From the NCBI GenBank assembly GCA_934373375.1, contig CAKROP010000063.1, positions 1 to 9,051 on the forward strand: a stretch of DNA of 9,051 nt, written 5' to 3'. The position numbers and the translations under genes are program-made. Below the pieces are notes generated by a model. That model had not been told where the DNA came from and did not search any database. It saw nothing but the letters and a program-made list of their open reading frames with translations. The DNA comes from an uncultured Anaerosacchariphilus sp. Its GTDB lineage: Bacteria; Bacillota; Clostridia; Lachnospirales; Lachnospiraceae. Below are positions 1 through 5,507 of this stretch, one piece after another (the stretch's first letter is position 1; each line of letters starts with the position of its first letter).

Positions 1-148
1 GATGCACACTGTCCGCTACGCGGAGCATATCTACTATGATAAGAAGCGCGAGTGGAACAAGATTATCGACCGTGGCATGGCTGTGGACTTCTCCTGGAAT
101 AATTCCGCGAAGAAATATGAGGAGCTGTACAACTGGCTGGCAGATTAA
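1..148 (+). CDS. glgA: Glycogen synthase, C-terminal end (partial)
   Basis: Only the last 48 codons are present; the reading frame enters at base 2 and stops with TAA at 146-148. The peptide ends with DFSWNNSAKKYEELYNWLAD, preceded by a GMAVDFSW-type segment. This matches the well-known tail of GT5 family glycogen/starch synthases (GM..DFSW..SA..Y..LY), where the C-terminal helix packs back on the nucleotide-sugar-binding domain. The full enzyme transfers glucose from ADP-glucose to the non-reducing end of a growing alpha-1,4-glucan in the cytoplasm. The catalytic N-terminal domain (KTGGL motif) lies outside the window, so activity cannot be judged. It is the last gene of its transcript, because a hairpin terminator follows 39 bases after the stop. 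The ATG at 2-4 is an internal methionine, not the start. Confidence 0.85.
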   Translation, partial: MHTVRYAEHIYYDKKREWNKIIDRGMAVDFSWNNSAKKYEELYNWLAD

Positions 149-187
149 AGCGGATAGATTAGGCTGAAAATTGCAAATTTGTCAAGG

Positions 188-214
188 AAAAGGGCTTGTC
201 AAAGCCCTTTTCTT
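188..214 (+). terminator. Rho-independent terminator of glgA
   Basis: A perfect 10-bp stem, AAAAGGGCTT (188-197) with AAGCCCTTTT (202-211), closes a GTCA loop. The 3' arm ends in a T-rich run (TTTTCTT). The A-rich 5' arm and T-rich 3' arm are typical of a Clostridia intrinsic terminator, and it sits 39 bases after the glgA stop. Confidence 0.85.
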
Positions 215-224
215 ATGTTATACT
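196..224 (+). promoter_or_regulatory. Sigma-A promoter for rpsB-tsf, nested in the glgA terminator
   Basis: TTGTCA (196-201) and TATACT (219-224) are separated by exactly 17 bases, each one or two substitutions from the vegetative consensus. The expected start point is near 231, about 110 bases before rpsB. The -35 box spans the end of the 5' arm and the loop of the glgA terminator, so the two signals share DNA. A second copy of TTGTCAA lies at 179-185 but has no suitably spaced -10 box. Confidence 0.7.
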
Positions 225-230
225 TTCAAA

Positions 231-341
231 GTTAGCGAAAAAACACGCGGGTGGAACCGGGAAAGGTGCCTGGATCGCATGCGAACCGGTATTTCACGGT
301 GAAGAAACTCGCGGAAGAACAACCAAATGGAGGAAAGAAAC
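231..341 (+). promoter_or_regulatory. Structured 5' leader of rpsB, candidate ribosomal-protein autoregulatory RNA
   Basis: The predicted transcript begins with about 110 untranslated bases that fold well on paper. An outer stem pairs CGCGGGT (246-252) with ACTCGCG (307-313). Inside it, ACCGG (256-260) can pair with CCGGT (286-290). Within that lies the palindrome TCGCATGCGA (275-284), and a small TTCA-CGG-TGAA hairpin (293-303) forms a second branch. The result is a multi-branched structure ending 15 bases before the rpsB Shine-Dalgarno GGAGG (329-333). Autoregulatory leaders before ribosomal protein operons are established in bacteria, so an S2-binding role is plausible, but I do not recognise this as a named Rfam family. 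The stretch GGGTGGAACCG (249-259) resembles the T-box core, but the rest of a T-box is absent. Confidence 0.45.
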
Positions 342-1076
342 ATGAGTGTAATTTCTATGAAGCAGTTACTGGAAGCAGGTGTTCATTTCGGACATCAGAC
401 AAGACGCTGGAACCCCAAGATGGCTCCGTACATCTACACAGAGCGTAACGGCATCTACATCATCGACCTGCAGAAGTCTGTAGGAAAGGTTGATGAGGCT
501 TACAAGGCAGTATTTGACATCGCGGCAGAGGGTGGCAACATCCTGTTTGTAGGAACCAAGAAGCAGGCTCAGGACGCTATCAAGGTTGAGGCAGAGCGTT
601 GCGGTATGTTCTACGTAAATGAGCGTTGGCTCGGCGGTATGCTGACCAACTTCAAGACCATTCAGAGCAGAATCGCTCGTCTGAAGGCTATCGAGAAGAT
701 GTCTGAGGACGGAACCTTTGATGTACTGCCGAAGAAGGAAGTTATCGCACTGAAGAAAGAGTGGGAGAAGCTGGAGAAGAACCTTGGCGGTATCAAGGAT
801 ATGAAGCGCATCCCGGACGCTATCTTCGTAGTAGACCCGAAGAAGGAAAGAATCTGCGTACAGGAAGCACATACACTGGGTATTCCGCTTATCGGAATCG
901 CTGATACCAACTGTGATCCGGAAGAGCTGGATTATGTAATCCCGGGCAATGATGACGCTATCAGAGCCGTAAAGCTGATCGTTTCCAAGATGGCAGACGC
1001 TGTTGTTGAGGCTAACCAGGGCGCAGCTGAGGAAGTTGCAGAGGAAGCTGAGACTGAGGAGACCGTAGAGGCTTAA
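342..1076 (+). CDS. rpsB: 30S ribosomal protein S2
   Basis: Ribosomal protein S2 binds the back of the 30S head/body junction and is needed for S1 (where present) and late-stage small-subunit assembly. The 244-aa product matches the usual length (about 240 aa). Both family signatures are visible: [19 protein letters not shown] near residues 9-27, and a second block around 158-182 ([12 protein letters not shown], then [12 protein letters not shown]). The tail from about residue 226 is strongly acidic ([15 protein letters not shown]), as in many Firmicutes S2 proteins. I chose the ATG at 342 because GGAGG at 329-333 lies 8 bases ahead and the family starts [13 protein letters not shown]; an in-frame ATG at 327 overlaps that ribosome binding site and would add five unconserved residues. 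It is the first gene of the rpsB-tsf operon, with 55 bases to tsf and no terminator between. Confidence 0.98.
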   Translation: MSVISMKQLLEAGVHFGHQTRRWNPKMAPYIYTERNGIYIIDLQKSVGKVDEAYKAVFDIAAEGGNILFVGTKKQAQDAIKVEAERCGMFYVNERWLGGMLTNFKTIQSRIARLKAIEKMSEDGTFDVLPKKEVIALKKEWEKLEKNLGGIKDMKRIPDAIFVVDPKKERICVQEAHTLGIPLIGIADTNCDPEELDYVIPGNDDAIRAVKLIVSKMADAVVEANQGAAEEVAEEAETEETVEA

Positions 1077-1131
1077 GTAAAAGTCGAAAGTGCACACGCG
1101 GCTTACACAAACGAATTTGGAGGGATTAGAA

Positions 1132-2070
1132 ATGGCAATCACAGCAGGAATGGTAAAAGAGTTAAGAGAAATGACCGGCGCTGGCATGATGGACTGCAAG
1201 AAGGCCCTGACAGCTACCGAGGGAAATATGGACGCAGCTGTTGACTGGCTGAGAGAGAAAGGCCTTGCAAGCGCACAGAAGAAGGCTGGCCGTATCGCGG
1301 CAGAGGGTATTGTAGATACCTGCCTGATCAATGACGACCACAAGGCGGTTGTTGTAGAGGTAAATGCTGAGACTGACTTCGTTGCAAAGAACGAGAAATT
1401 CCAGTCCTACGTAGCAGACGTAGCAGCTCAGGCTGTTAAAACTACTGCAAAAGATATCGATGAGTTCCTGGCAGAGAAGTGGGAGAAAGACCCGACTCTG
1501 ACTGTAAAGGAGGCACTTGCTTCCCAGATCGCTGTTATCGGCGAGAACATGAACATCCGTCGTTTCGCTCAGGTTGAGGAGGAGAACGGTTTCGTAGCTT
1601 CCTACATCCATGCAGGCGGAAAGATCGGCGTTCTGGTAGACGTTGAGACAGACGTTATCAACGACGCTATCCGTGAGATGGCTAAGAACGTAGCTATGCA
1701 GGCTGCAGCTCTGAAGCCGCTGTACACCAGCGACGCTGAGGTAGAGCCGGAGTACATCGAAAAAGAAAAGGCTATCCTGATGGCTCAGATTCAGAACGAT
1801 CCGAAGGAGTCCCAGAAGCCGGAGAAGGTTATCCAGGGAATGATCCAGGGCCGTATCAATAAAGAGCTGAAAGAGATCTGCCTGCTTGACCAGGTATACG
1901 TAAAGGCTGAGGACGGAAAGCAGACCGTTGCGAAGTATGTAGCTCAGGTAGCAAAAGAGAACAATGCAAACATCACCATCAAGAAGTTCGTTCGTTTCGA
2001 GACCGGCGAGGGACTTGAGAAGAAGAACGAGGACTTTGCGGCAGAGGTTGCAAAGCAGATGGGAATGTAA
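1132..2070 (+). CDS. tsf: Translation elongation factor Ts
   Basis: EF-Ts is the cytoplasmic guanine nucleotide exchange factor that releases GDP from EF-Tu. The 312-aa product begins with the conserved N-terminal UBA-like module (MVKELREMTGAGMMDCKKAL, residues 7-26). The diagnostic EF-Tu-contacting motif TDFVAKN is at 81-87. The core dimerisation/Tu-binding region follows (ASYIHAGGKIGVLVDVE), and the tail carries FVRFETGEGLEKK. It is somewhat longer than the E. coli protein (283 aa), which is usual for Clostridia. The start is ATG at 1132, with GGAGG at 1119-1123 spaced 8 bases; an in-frame GTG at 1090 would add 14 unconserved residues and has no good ribosome binding site. Pairing with rpsB is the near-universal bacterial arrangement. 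The operon ends at the hairpin at 2213-2243. Confidence 0.98.
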   Translation: MAITAGMVKELREMTGAGMMDCKKALTATEGNMDAAVDWLREKGLASAQKKAGRIAAEGIVDTCLINDDHKAVVVEVNAETDFVAKNEKFQSYVADVAAQAVKTTAKDIDEFLAEKWEKDPTLTVKEALASQIAVIGENMNIRRFAQVEEENGFVASYIHAGGKIGVLVDVETDVINDAIREMAKNVAMQAAALKPLYTSDAEVEPEYIEKEKAILMAQIQNDPKESQKPEKVIQGMIQGRINKELKEICLLDQVYVKAEDGKQTVAKYVAQVAKENNANITIKKFVRFETGEGLEKKNEDFAAEVAKQMGM

Positions 2071-2212
2071 TTCTCAGGAAATTATTTATAATATTTGTAA
2101 ACACATGCTATAAAGATCTGATAAGTGCGGCTTCGTGAAGTATCTAATGCACACACATACACAACTTTACGAGGTCCGGATCTTACAGATTTGACTATCA
2201 TATGGATACGAT
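2071..2212 (+). other. tsf 3' trailer, no gene seen, possible fold
   Basis: The gap between tsf and the symporter (2071-2387) exceeds 300 bases. This first part has no credible ORF. It can fold: ATCTGATAAG (2116-2125) pairs with CTTACAGAT (2182-2190) apart from one bulged base, enclosing a CTTC-GT-GAAG mini-hairpin (2131-2140). TATAAT-like words occur at 2087-2092 and 2109-2114, but neither has a properly spaced -35 box. It is probably just the 3' untranslated region running to the terminator. The remainder, 2244-2330, shows nothing I can name. Confidence 0.35.
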
Positions 2213-2243
2213 AAGGGCGCAGCGTCAGTTGCGCCCTTGTTTT
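2213..2243 (+). terminator. Rho-independent terminator of the rpsB-tsf operon
   Basis: A perfect 9-bp GC-rich stem, AAGGGCGCA (2213-2221) with TGCGCCCTT (2230-2238), has an 8-base loop and is followed by GTTTT. It lies 142 bases after the tsf stop, with no intervening gene. Confidence 0.85.
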
Positions 2244-2330
2244 ACGCGGGCAATGAGTCAAAGTCTGTGCTTGCGCGAGACCTGACCACAAAATTTTCGG
2301 AATGAAACCTTGAAAAGAGAAAAGTAATAC

Positions 2331-2360
2331 TGTACAAACCCCTTCGCGTTGTTTTATAAT
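2331..2360 (+). promoter_or_regulatory. Sigma-A promoter for the AGCS symporter gene
   Basis: A perfect TATAAT (2355-2360) is preceded at 18 bases by TGTACA (2331-2336), which matches four of six -35 positions. Transcription would start near 2367, giving a very short leader of about 20 bases that carries the strong GAGGGGG ribosome binding site (2373-2379). An inverted repeat AAACCCC (2336-2342) / GGGGTTT (2376-2382) brackets the -10 box, but its right arm is also the ribosome binding site, so it may be coincidental. Confidence 0.65.
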
Positions 2361-2387
2361 GAGAAAAAATGTGAGGGGGTTTTTGTT

Positions 2388-3926
2388 ATGGAAGCTTTAT
2401 TTAGTGCAGTGAACGCAATCTGCGGTAAAATCCAGATTGTATCCAACTGGTTCTGGGATTTCCCGACAAACCTTGACTGGTACGCGTCCATCCCGATTCT
2501 GGGCAATTTCAGTCTGGCCATCATTTTATTGGTGGGAACCGGCATCTATTTCACCTTTAAGCTGCGTTTCGTACAGGTGCGCAAGTTTAAGTACGGACTT
2601 CAGGTGCTGATGAACAGCAAGAGTACGACCATGGGTATCTCTTCCCTGGGGGCGTTCCTGCTGTCCACGGCCATGCGTGTAGGCCCTGGCAATATCCTGG
2701 GTGTAACCGGAGCGATTTCCATCGGAGGACCGGGCGCGCTGTTCTGGATGTGGATTTCCGCGTTCTTTGGCATGGCGACCGCATTCGTGGAGTCTACCAT
2801 GTCTCAGATTTTCAAGGAGAAGCGCGGCGACGCCTATGTGGGCGGCCTTCCCTTCTACGGACGCCGTCTTTTGAAGGATGCAGCCTGGGCGGGCGTAGCC
2901 CTGAGCGTACTCTACATCATTTACGCGTTTCTCTGCTTTCCGGCGCAGGGCTTCAACACCATTTCCGCAGTGGGAGCCATCGCGGGCGTGGTGACAGGAA
3001 CCACATTTGCCACCAATTCTGCTCTCTACTGGGTTTCCTTTGCAGTGTTAATTGTGGTAACCGCGGTTATCAGCTTCGGCGGTATCAAGAAAGTATCGAA
3101 GGTAACCGATGTGCTGGTGCCGATTATGGCAGTTGTGTATGTACTGACCGTTGTGGTTCTGGTGCTTTGCAATTTCACCCGGATTCCGTGGTTCTTCGCA
3201 GCTATTTTCACACAGGCATTTAAACCGGCCGCAATCTTTGGCGGAGCCTTTGGTATCGCTTTAAGCCAGGGCATTAAGAGAGGTCTGATGTCCAATGAGG
3301 CCGGCCAGGGAACCATTACCATGCCGGCAGCAGCGGCAGATGCCGCTCATCCCTGCGATCAGGGCTGCGTACAGGCGCTGGGCGTATTCCTGGATACCAT
3401 CGTTATCTGCACCCTGACTGGTTTTGTAGTCATCATGGGAAGAATGTGGCTGACCGGAGAGGCAGATGCCTGGTTTGAACTCGGCAAGCTGGAAAAATTC
3501 CTGGCATCCTGCGGCGCGCTGACCGGAAGCAGCGGAGCAGCTTACAGCTTTGTGACCCTGCTGGTAAGCCTTTGCTTTGGCCTGTTCGCTTTCACCTGTC
3601 TGATGGGCTTTATGTCCTTCACTGAGATGTGCGCGAACCGTATCTCCGCCAATAAGGCCTTTATCAATGTGATTCGTGTTCTGTGTCTGGTGGTTATCAG
3701 CTTTGGCGTCATTACCAACATTGCGGGCATGGACCTGGGAGCCCTCTGGGATCTGAGCGATTTCGCCAATATCCTGATGGTATACTGCAACCTGCCGCTT
3801 CAGTACATAGGCTTCAAATACGTGCTGCGGGCATGGCGTCATTTCGAGAAACACGACGGAACCCCGTTTACTTCAGAGGTGGCGGGTATCTCTGTTCCGG
3901 TGTGGGATGAAAAAGCTGGAAAATAA
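2388..3926 (+). CDS. Sodium:alanine/glycine symporter family protein (AGCS)
   Basis: This is an integral membrane transporter of the AGCS family (TC 2.A.25), which couples inward Na+ (or H+) movement to uptake of alanine, glycine or related small amino acids. The 512-aa product has about ten hydrophobic segments, the first clear one near residues 38-57. The family signature is recognisable at about 97-122 (RVGPGNILGV, then GGPGALFWMW; in relatives RVGTGNIAGV). A second block, KRGLMSNEAGQGT, is at 297-309, followed by the usual AAAAD..HP..QG.VQ.LGVF.DT region (315-337). The conserved C-terminal AGMDL..LWDLSDFAN segment is also present. The start is ATG at 2388, 8 bases after GAGGGGG; a TTG 39 bases upstream overlaps the promoter and is rejected. 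It appears monocistronic, flanked by terminators. The exact substrate cannot be read from sequence. Position 99 is Pro where many relatives have Thr, which may affect specificity. Confidence 0.9.
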   Translation: MEALFSAVNAICGKIQIVSNWFWDFPTNLDWYASIPILGNFSLAIILLVGTGIYFTFKLRFVQVRKFKYGLQVLMNSKSTTMGISSLGAFLLSTAMRVGPGNILGVTGAISIGGPGALFWMWISAFFGMATAFVESTMSQIFKEKRGDAYVGGLPFYGRRLLKDAAWAGVALSVLYIIYAFLCFPAQGFNTISAVGAIAGVVTGTTFATNSALYWVSFAVLIVVTAVISFGGIKKVSKVTDVLVPIMAVVYVLTVVVLVLCNFTRIPWFFAAIFTQAFKPAAIFGGAFGIALSQGIKRGLMSNEAGQGTITMPAAAADAAHPCDQGCVQALGVFLDTIVICTLTGFVVIMGRMWLTGEADAWFELGKLEKFLASCGALTGSSGAAYSFVTLLVSLCFGLFAFTCLMGFMSFTEMCANRISANKAFINVIRVLCLVVISFGVITNIAGMDLGALWDLSDFANILMVYCNLPLQYIGFKYVLRAWRHFEKHDGTPFTSEVAGISVPVWDEKAGK

Positions 3927-3933
3927 AAGAGAC

Positions 3934-3950
3934 GGGGAACTTTTCCCCTT
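3934..3950 (+). terminator. Short hairpin after the symporter gene, weak terminator candidate
   Basis: GGGGAA (3934-3939) and TTCCCC (3943-3948) form a 6-bp stem with a CTT loop, 7 bases after the symporter stop. Only TTGT follows, so as a terminator it is weak alone. It may act together with the larger hairpin just downstream, or protect the 3' end. Confidence 0.4.
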
Positions 3951-3977
3951 GTAAAGCGGGCCGCTTTGGTATATAAT
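3949..3977 (+). promoter_or_regulatory. gltX: Sigma-A promoter for gltX-helicase, nested in a terminator
   Basis: TTGTAA (3949-3954) and a perfect TATAAT (3972-3977) are spaced exactly 17 bases. The predicted start near 3984 falls within the 3' arm of the hairpin at 3959-3990, so transcripts from this promoter cannot form that hairpin while read-through from upstream can. The leader is then about 65 bases long. Confidence 0.7.
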
Positions 3978-3996
3978 TTCCAGAGCGGCCTGTTTT
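3959..3996 (+). terminator. Terminator hairpin between the symporter gene and gltX
   Basis: GGCCGCTTTGG (3959-3969) pairs with CCAGAGCGGCC (3980-3990) over 11 positions with one G-T wobble. The loop is 10 bases and TGTTTT follows. The form is that of an intrinsic terminator for the symporter transcript. The loop contains the -10 box of the next promoter, so the palindrome could alternatively act as an operator around that promoter. Confidence 0.65.
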
Positions 3997-4009
3997 ACGG
4001 AAGTAAGAA

Positions 4010-4057
4010 ATGAAAGGCCATTTCAGAAGAATAACGGGAGTGAAGAAGAATGAGTAA
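4010..4057 (+). CDS. Possible 15-codon upstream ORF overlapping the gltX start
   Basis: ATG at 4010 opens a 15-codon frame ([15 protein letters not shown]) with stop TAA at 4055-4057, inside the first codons of gltX. A GGAAG motif (3999-4003) sits 6 bases ahead and could serve as a weak ribosome binding site. The frame lies within the predicted gltX transcript. It has no run of Glu codons, so classical attenuation is not suggested. If translated, it could couple to gltX initiation. It may equally be chance. Confidence 0.2.
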   Translation: MKGHFRRITGVKKNE

Positions 4058-5501
4058 AGTAAGAACAAGATTTGCGCCGAGCCCTACCGGAAGAATGCAT
4101 GTAGGAAACTTAAGAACGGCGCTGTACGCATATCTGATTGCCAAGCATGAGGACGGAGATTTCCTGCTCCGTATCGAGGATACCGACCAGGAGCGCTATG
4201 TGGAGGGCGCAGTCGATATCATTTACCGTACCATGAAGGAAGCTGGCCTGGAGCATGACGAGGGTCCGGACAAGGACGGCGGCGTGGGCCCCTATGTGCA
4301 GAGTGAGCGCCAGGCGGCAGGCATCTATATGGAGTACGCGAAAAAGCTGATTGAAAAAGGCGAGGCATATTACTGCTTCTGCGACAAGGAGCGCCTGGAG
4401 TCCCTGAAGACCGAAGTCGCGGGTAAGGAGATTGTTGTATATGATAAGCACTGTCTGCATCTGTCTAAGGAAGAGGTAGAGGCGAAGCTGGCAGCGGGCG
4501 TACCCTTTGTTATCCGCCAGAATAATCCGACCACCGGAACCACCACCTTCCATGACGATATTTACGGCGATATTACCGTAGACAATGCGGAGCTGGACGA
4601 CATGATCCTGATCAAGTCCGACGGATATCCCACTTACAACTTTGCGAATGTGGTAGACGACCATCTGATGGGCATCACCCACGTAGTCCGTGGAAATGAG
4701 TATCTGTCCTCTTCTCCGAAATACAACCGTCTCTACGAGGCGTTTGGCTGGGAAGTGCCGGTCTATGTACATTGCCCGCTGATTACCGATGAGGAGCACA
4801 AGAAGCTGTCCAAGCGCTGCGGCCATTCCTCCTTCGAGGATCTGCTGGAGCAGGGCTTTCTGCCGGAGGCAATTATCAATTTCGTAGCGCTGCTGGGCTG
4901 GAGTCCGGATGAGGATCGGGAGATTTATTCTCTGGATGAGTTGATTAAGGCTTTTGATTATCACCACATCAGCAAGGCACCGTCCGTATTCGACTACACC
5001 AAGCTGAAATGGATGAACGGCGAGTACATCAAGGCTATGGACTTTGACAAGTTTTATGAGATGGCATTGCCGCACCTGAAGAAGGTCATTGCCAAGGATT
5101 ATGATCTGAAGAAGATCGCTGCTATGGTAAAGACCCGTATCGAGGTGTTCCCGGAGATTGAGGATATGGTAGACTTCTTCGAGGCAGTTCCCGAGTACGA
5201 CACCGCGATTTACGCGCATAAGAAGATGAAGACCAGTGTGGAATCCTCTCTGGAGGTTTTAAAAGAGCTGCTTCCGATTCTGGAGGAGCAGGAGGATTAC
5301 AGCAACGACGGATTGTATACACGTCTTCTGAAATATGTGGAGGAGAAGGGCTGTAAGAACGGCTATGTGCTCTGGCCCATCCGTATCGCCGTATCCGGCA
5401 AGCAGATGACGCCCTGTGGAGCGACCGAGCTCATGGAGGTCATCGGCAAGGAGGAAACTCTGAAGCGTGTGCGCGCAGCAATCGCAAAGCTGGAGGCATA
5501 A
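4050..5501 (+). CDS. gltX: Glutamyl-tRNA synthetase
   Basis: This class I aminoacyl-tRNA synthetase charges tRNA-Glu with glutamate using ATP; in organisms lacking GlnRS it may also mischarge tRNA-Gln for GatCAB amidation. The 483-aa product has the normal family length. The HIGH-type motif is in [12 protein letters not shown] (9-20), and the KMSKS-type motif is KLSKR (252-256). Between them, C109-x-C111 and C135-x-H137 form the zinc-binding CxC...CxH pattern known from E. coli GluRS. The C-terminal helical part (from about residue 320) is the anticodon-binding domain. I cannot decide from sequence alone whether it is discriminating. The start is ATG at 4050 with GGGAG (4036-4040) 9 bases ahead. 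Its last codons contain the ribosome binding site for the helicase gene, which begins 3 bases after the stop, so the two are co-transcribed. Confidence 0.97.
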   Translation: MSKVRTRFAPSPTGRMHVGNLRTALYAYLIAKHEDGDFLLRIEDTDQERYVEGAVDIIYRTMKEAGLEHDEGPDKDGGVGPYVQSERQAAGIYMEYAKKLIEKGEAYYCFCDKERLESLKTEVAGKEIVVYDKHCLHLSKEEVEAKLAAGVPFVIRQNNPTTGTTTFHDDIYGDITVDNAELDDMILIKSDGYPTYNFANVVDDHLMGITHVVRGNEYLSSSPKYNRLYEAFGWEVPVYVHCPLITDEEHKKLSKRCGHSSFEDLLEQGFLPEAIINFVALLGWSPDEDREIYSLDELIKAFDYHHISKAPSVFDYTKLKWMNGEYIKAMDFDKFYEMALPHLKKVIAKDYDLKKIAAMVKTRIEVFPEIEDMVDFFEAVPEYDTAIYAHKKMKTSVESSLEVLKELLPILEEQEDYSNDGLYTRLLKYVEEKGCKNGYVLWPIRIAVSGKQMTPCGATELMEVIGKEETLKRVRAAIAKLEA

Positions 5502-5507
5502 AATTTG
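5492..5507 (+). promoter_or_regulatory. Ribosome binding site inside gltX deciding a TTG start for the helicase
   Basis: GGAGG (5492-5496) lies in the last codons of gltX, 8 bases before TTG at 5505. The frame opens just ahead of the conserved Q-motif (LSEVQQKAV), leaving no room for a later start without losing it. This makes TTG the best-supported initiation codon. Confidence 0.8.

Noticed and set aside
249..259. T-box-like core GGGTGGAACCG upstream of rpsB
   Set aside because: The predicted transcription start is only about 18 bases upstream, leaving no room for Stem I with a specifier codon. No T-box terminator follows, and the downstream gene is not a synthetase or amino-acid gene.
251..448. 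65-codon frame beginning with GTG in the rpsB leader
   Set aside because: It runs out of frame through the folded leader and deep into rpsB, has no ribosome binding site, and its peptide looks like a frame shadow of S2.
366..1343. Long open frame on the minus strand opposite rpsB-tsf
   Set aside because: It is antisense to two certain genes; the peptide is low-complexity, with no recognisable family, and is explained by codon bias of the sense genes.
4110..5219. 369-codon minus-strand frame opposite gltX
   Set aside because: It is antisense to a complete synthetase with intact motifs, has no family signature, and shows no promoter or ribosome binding site.
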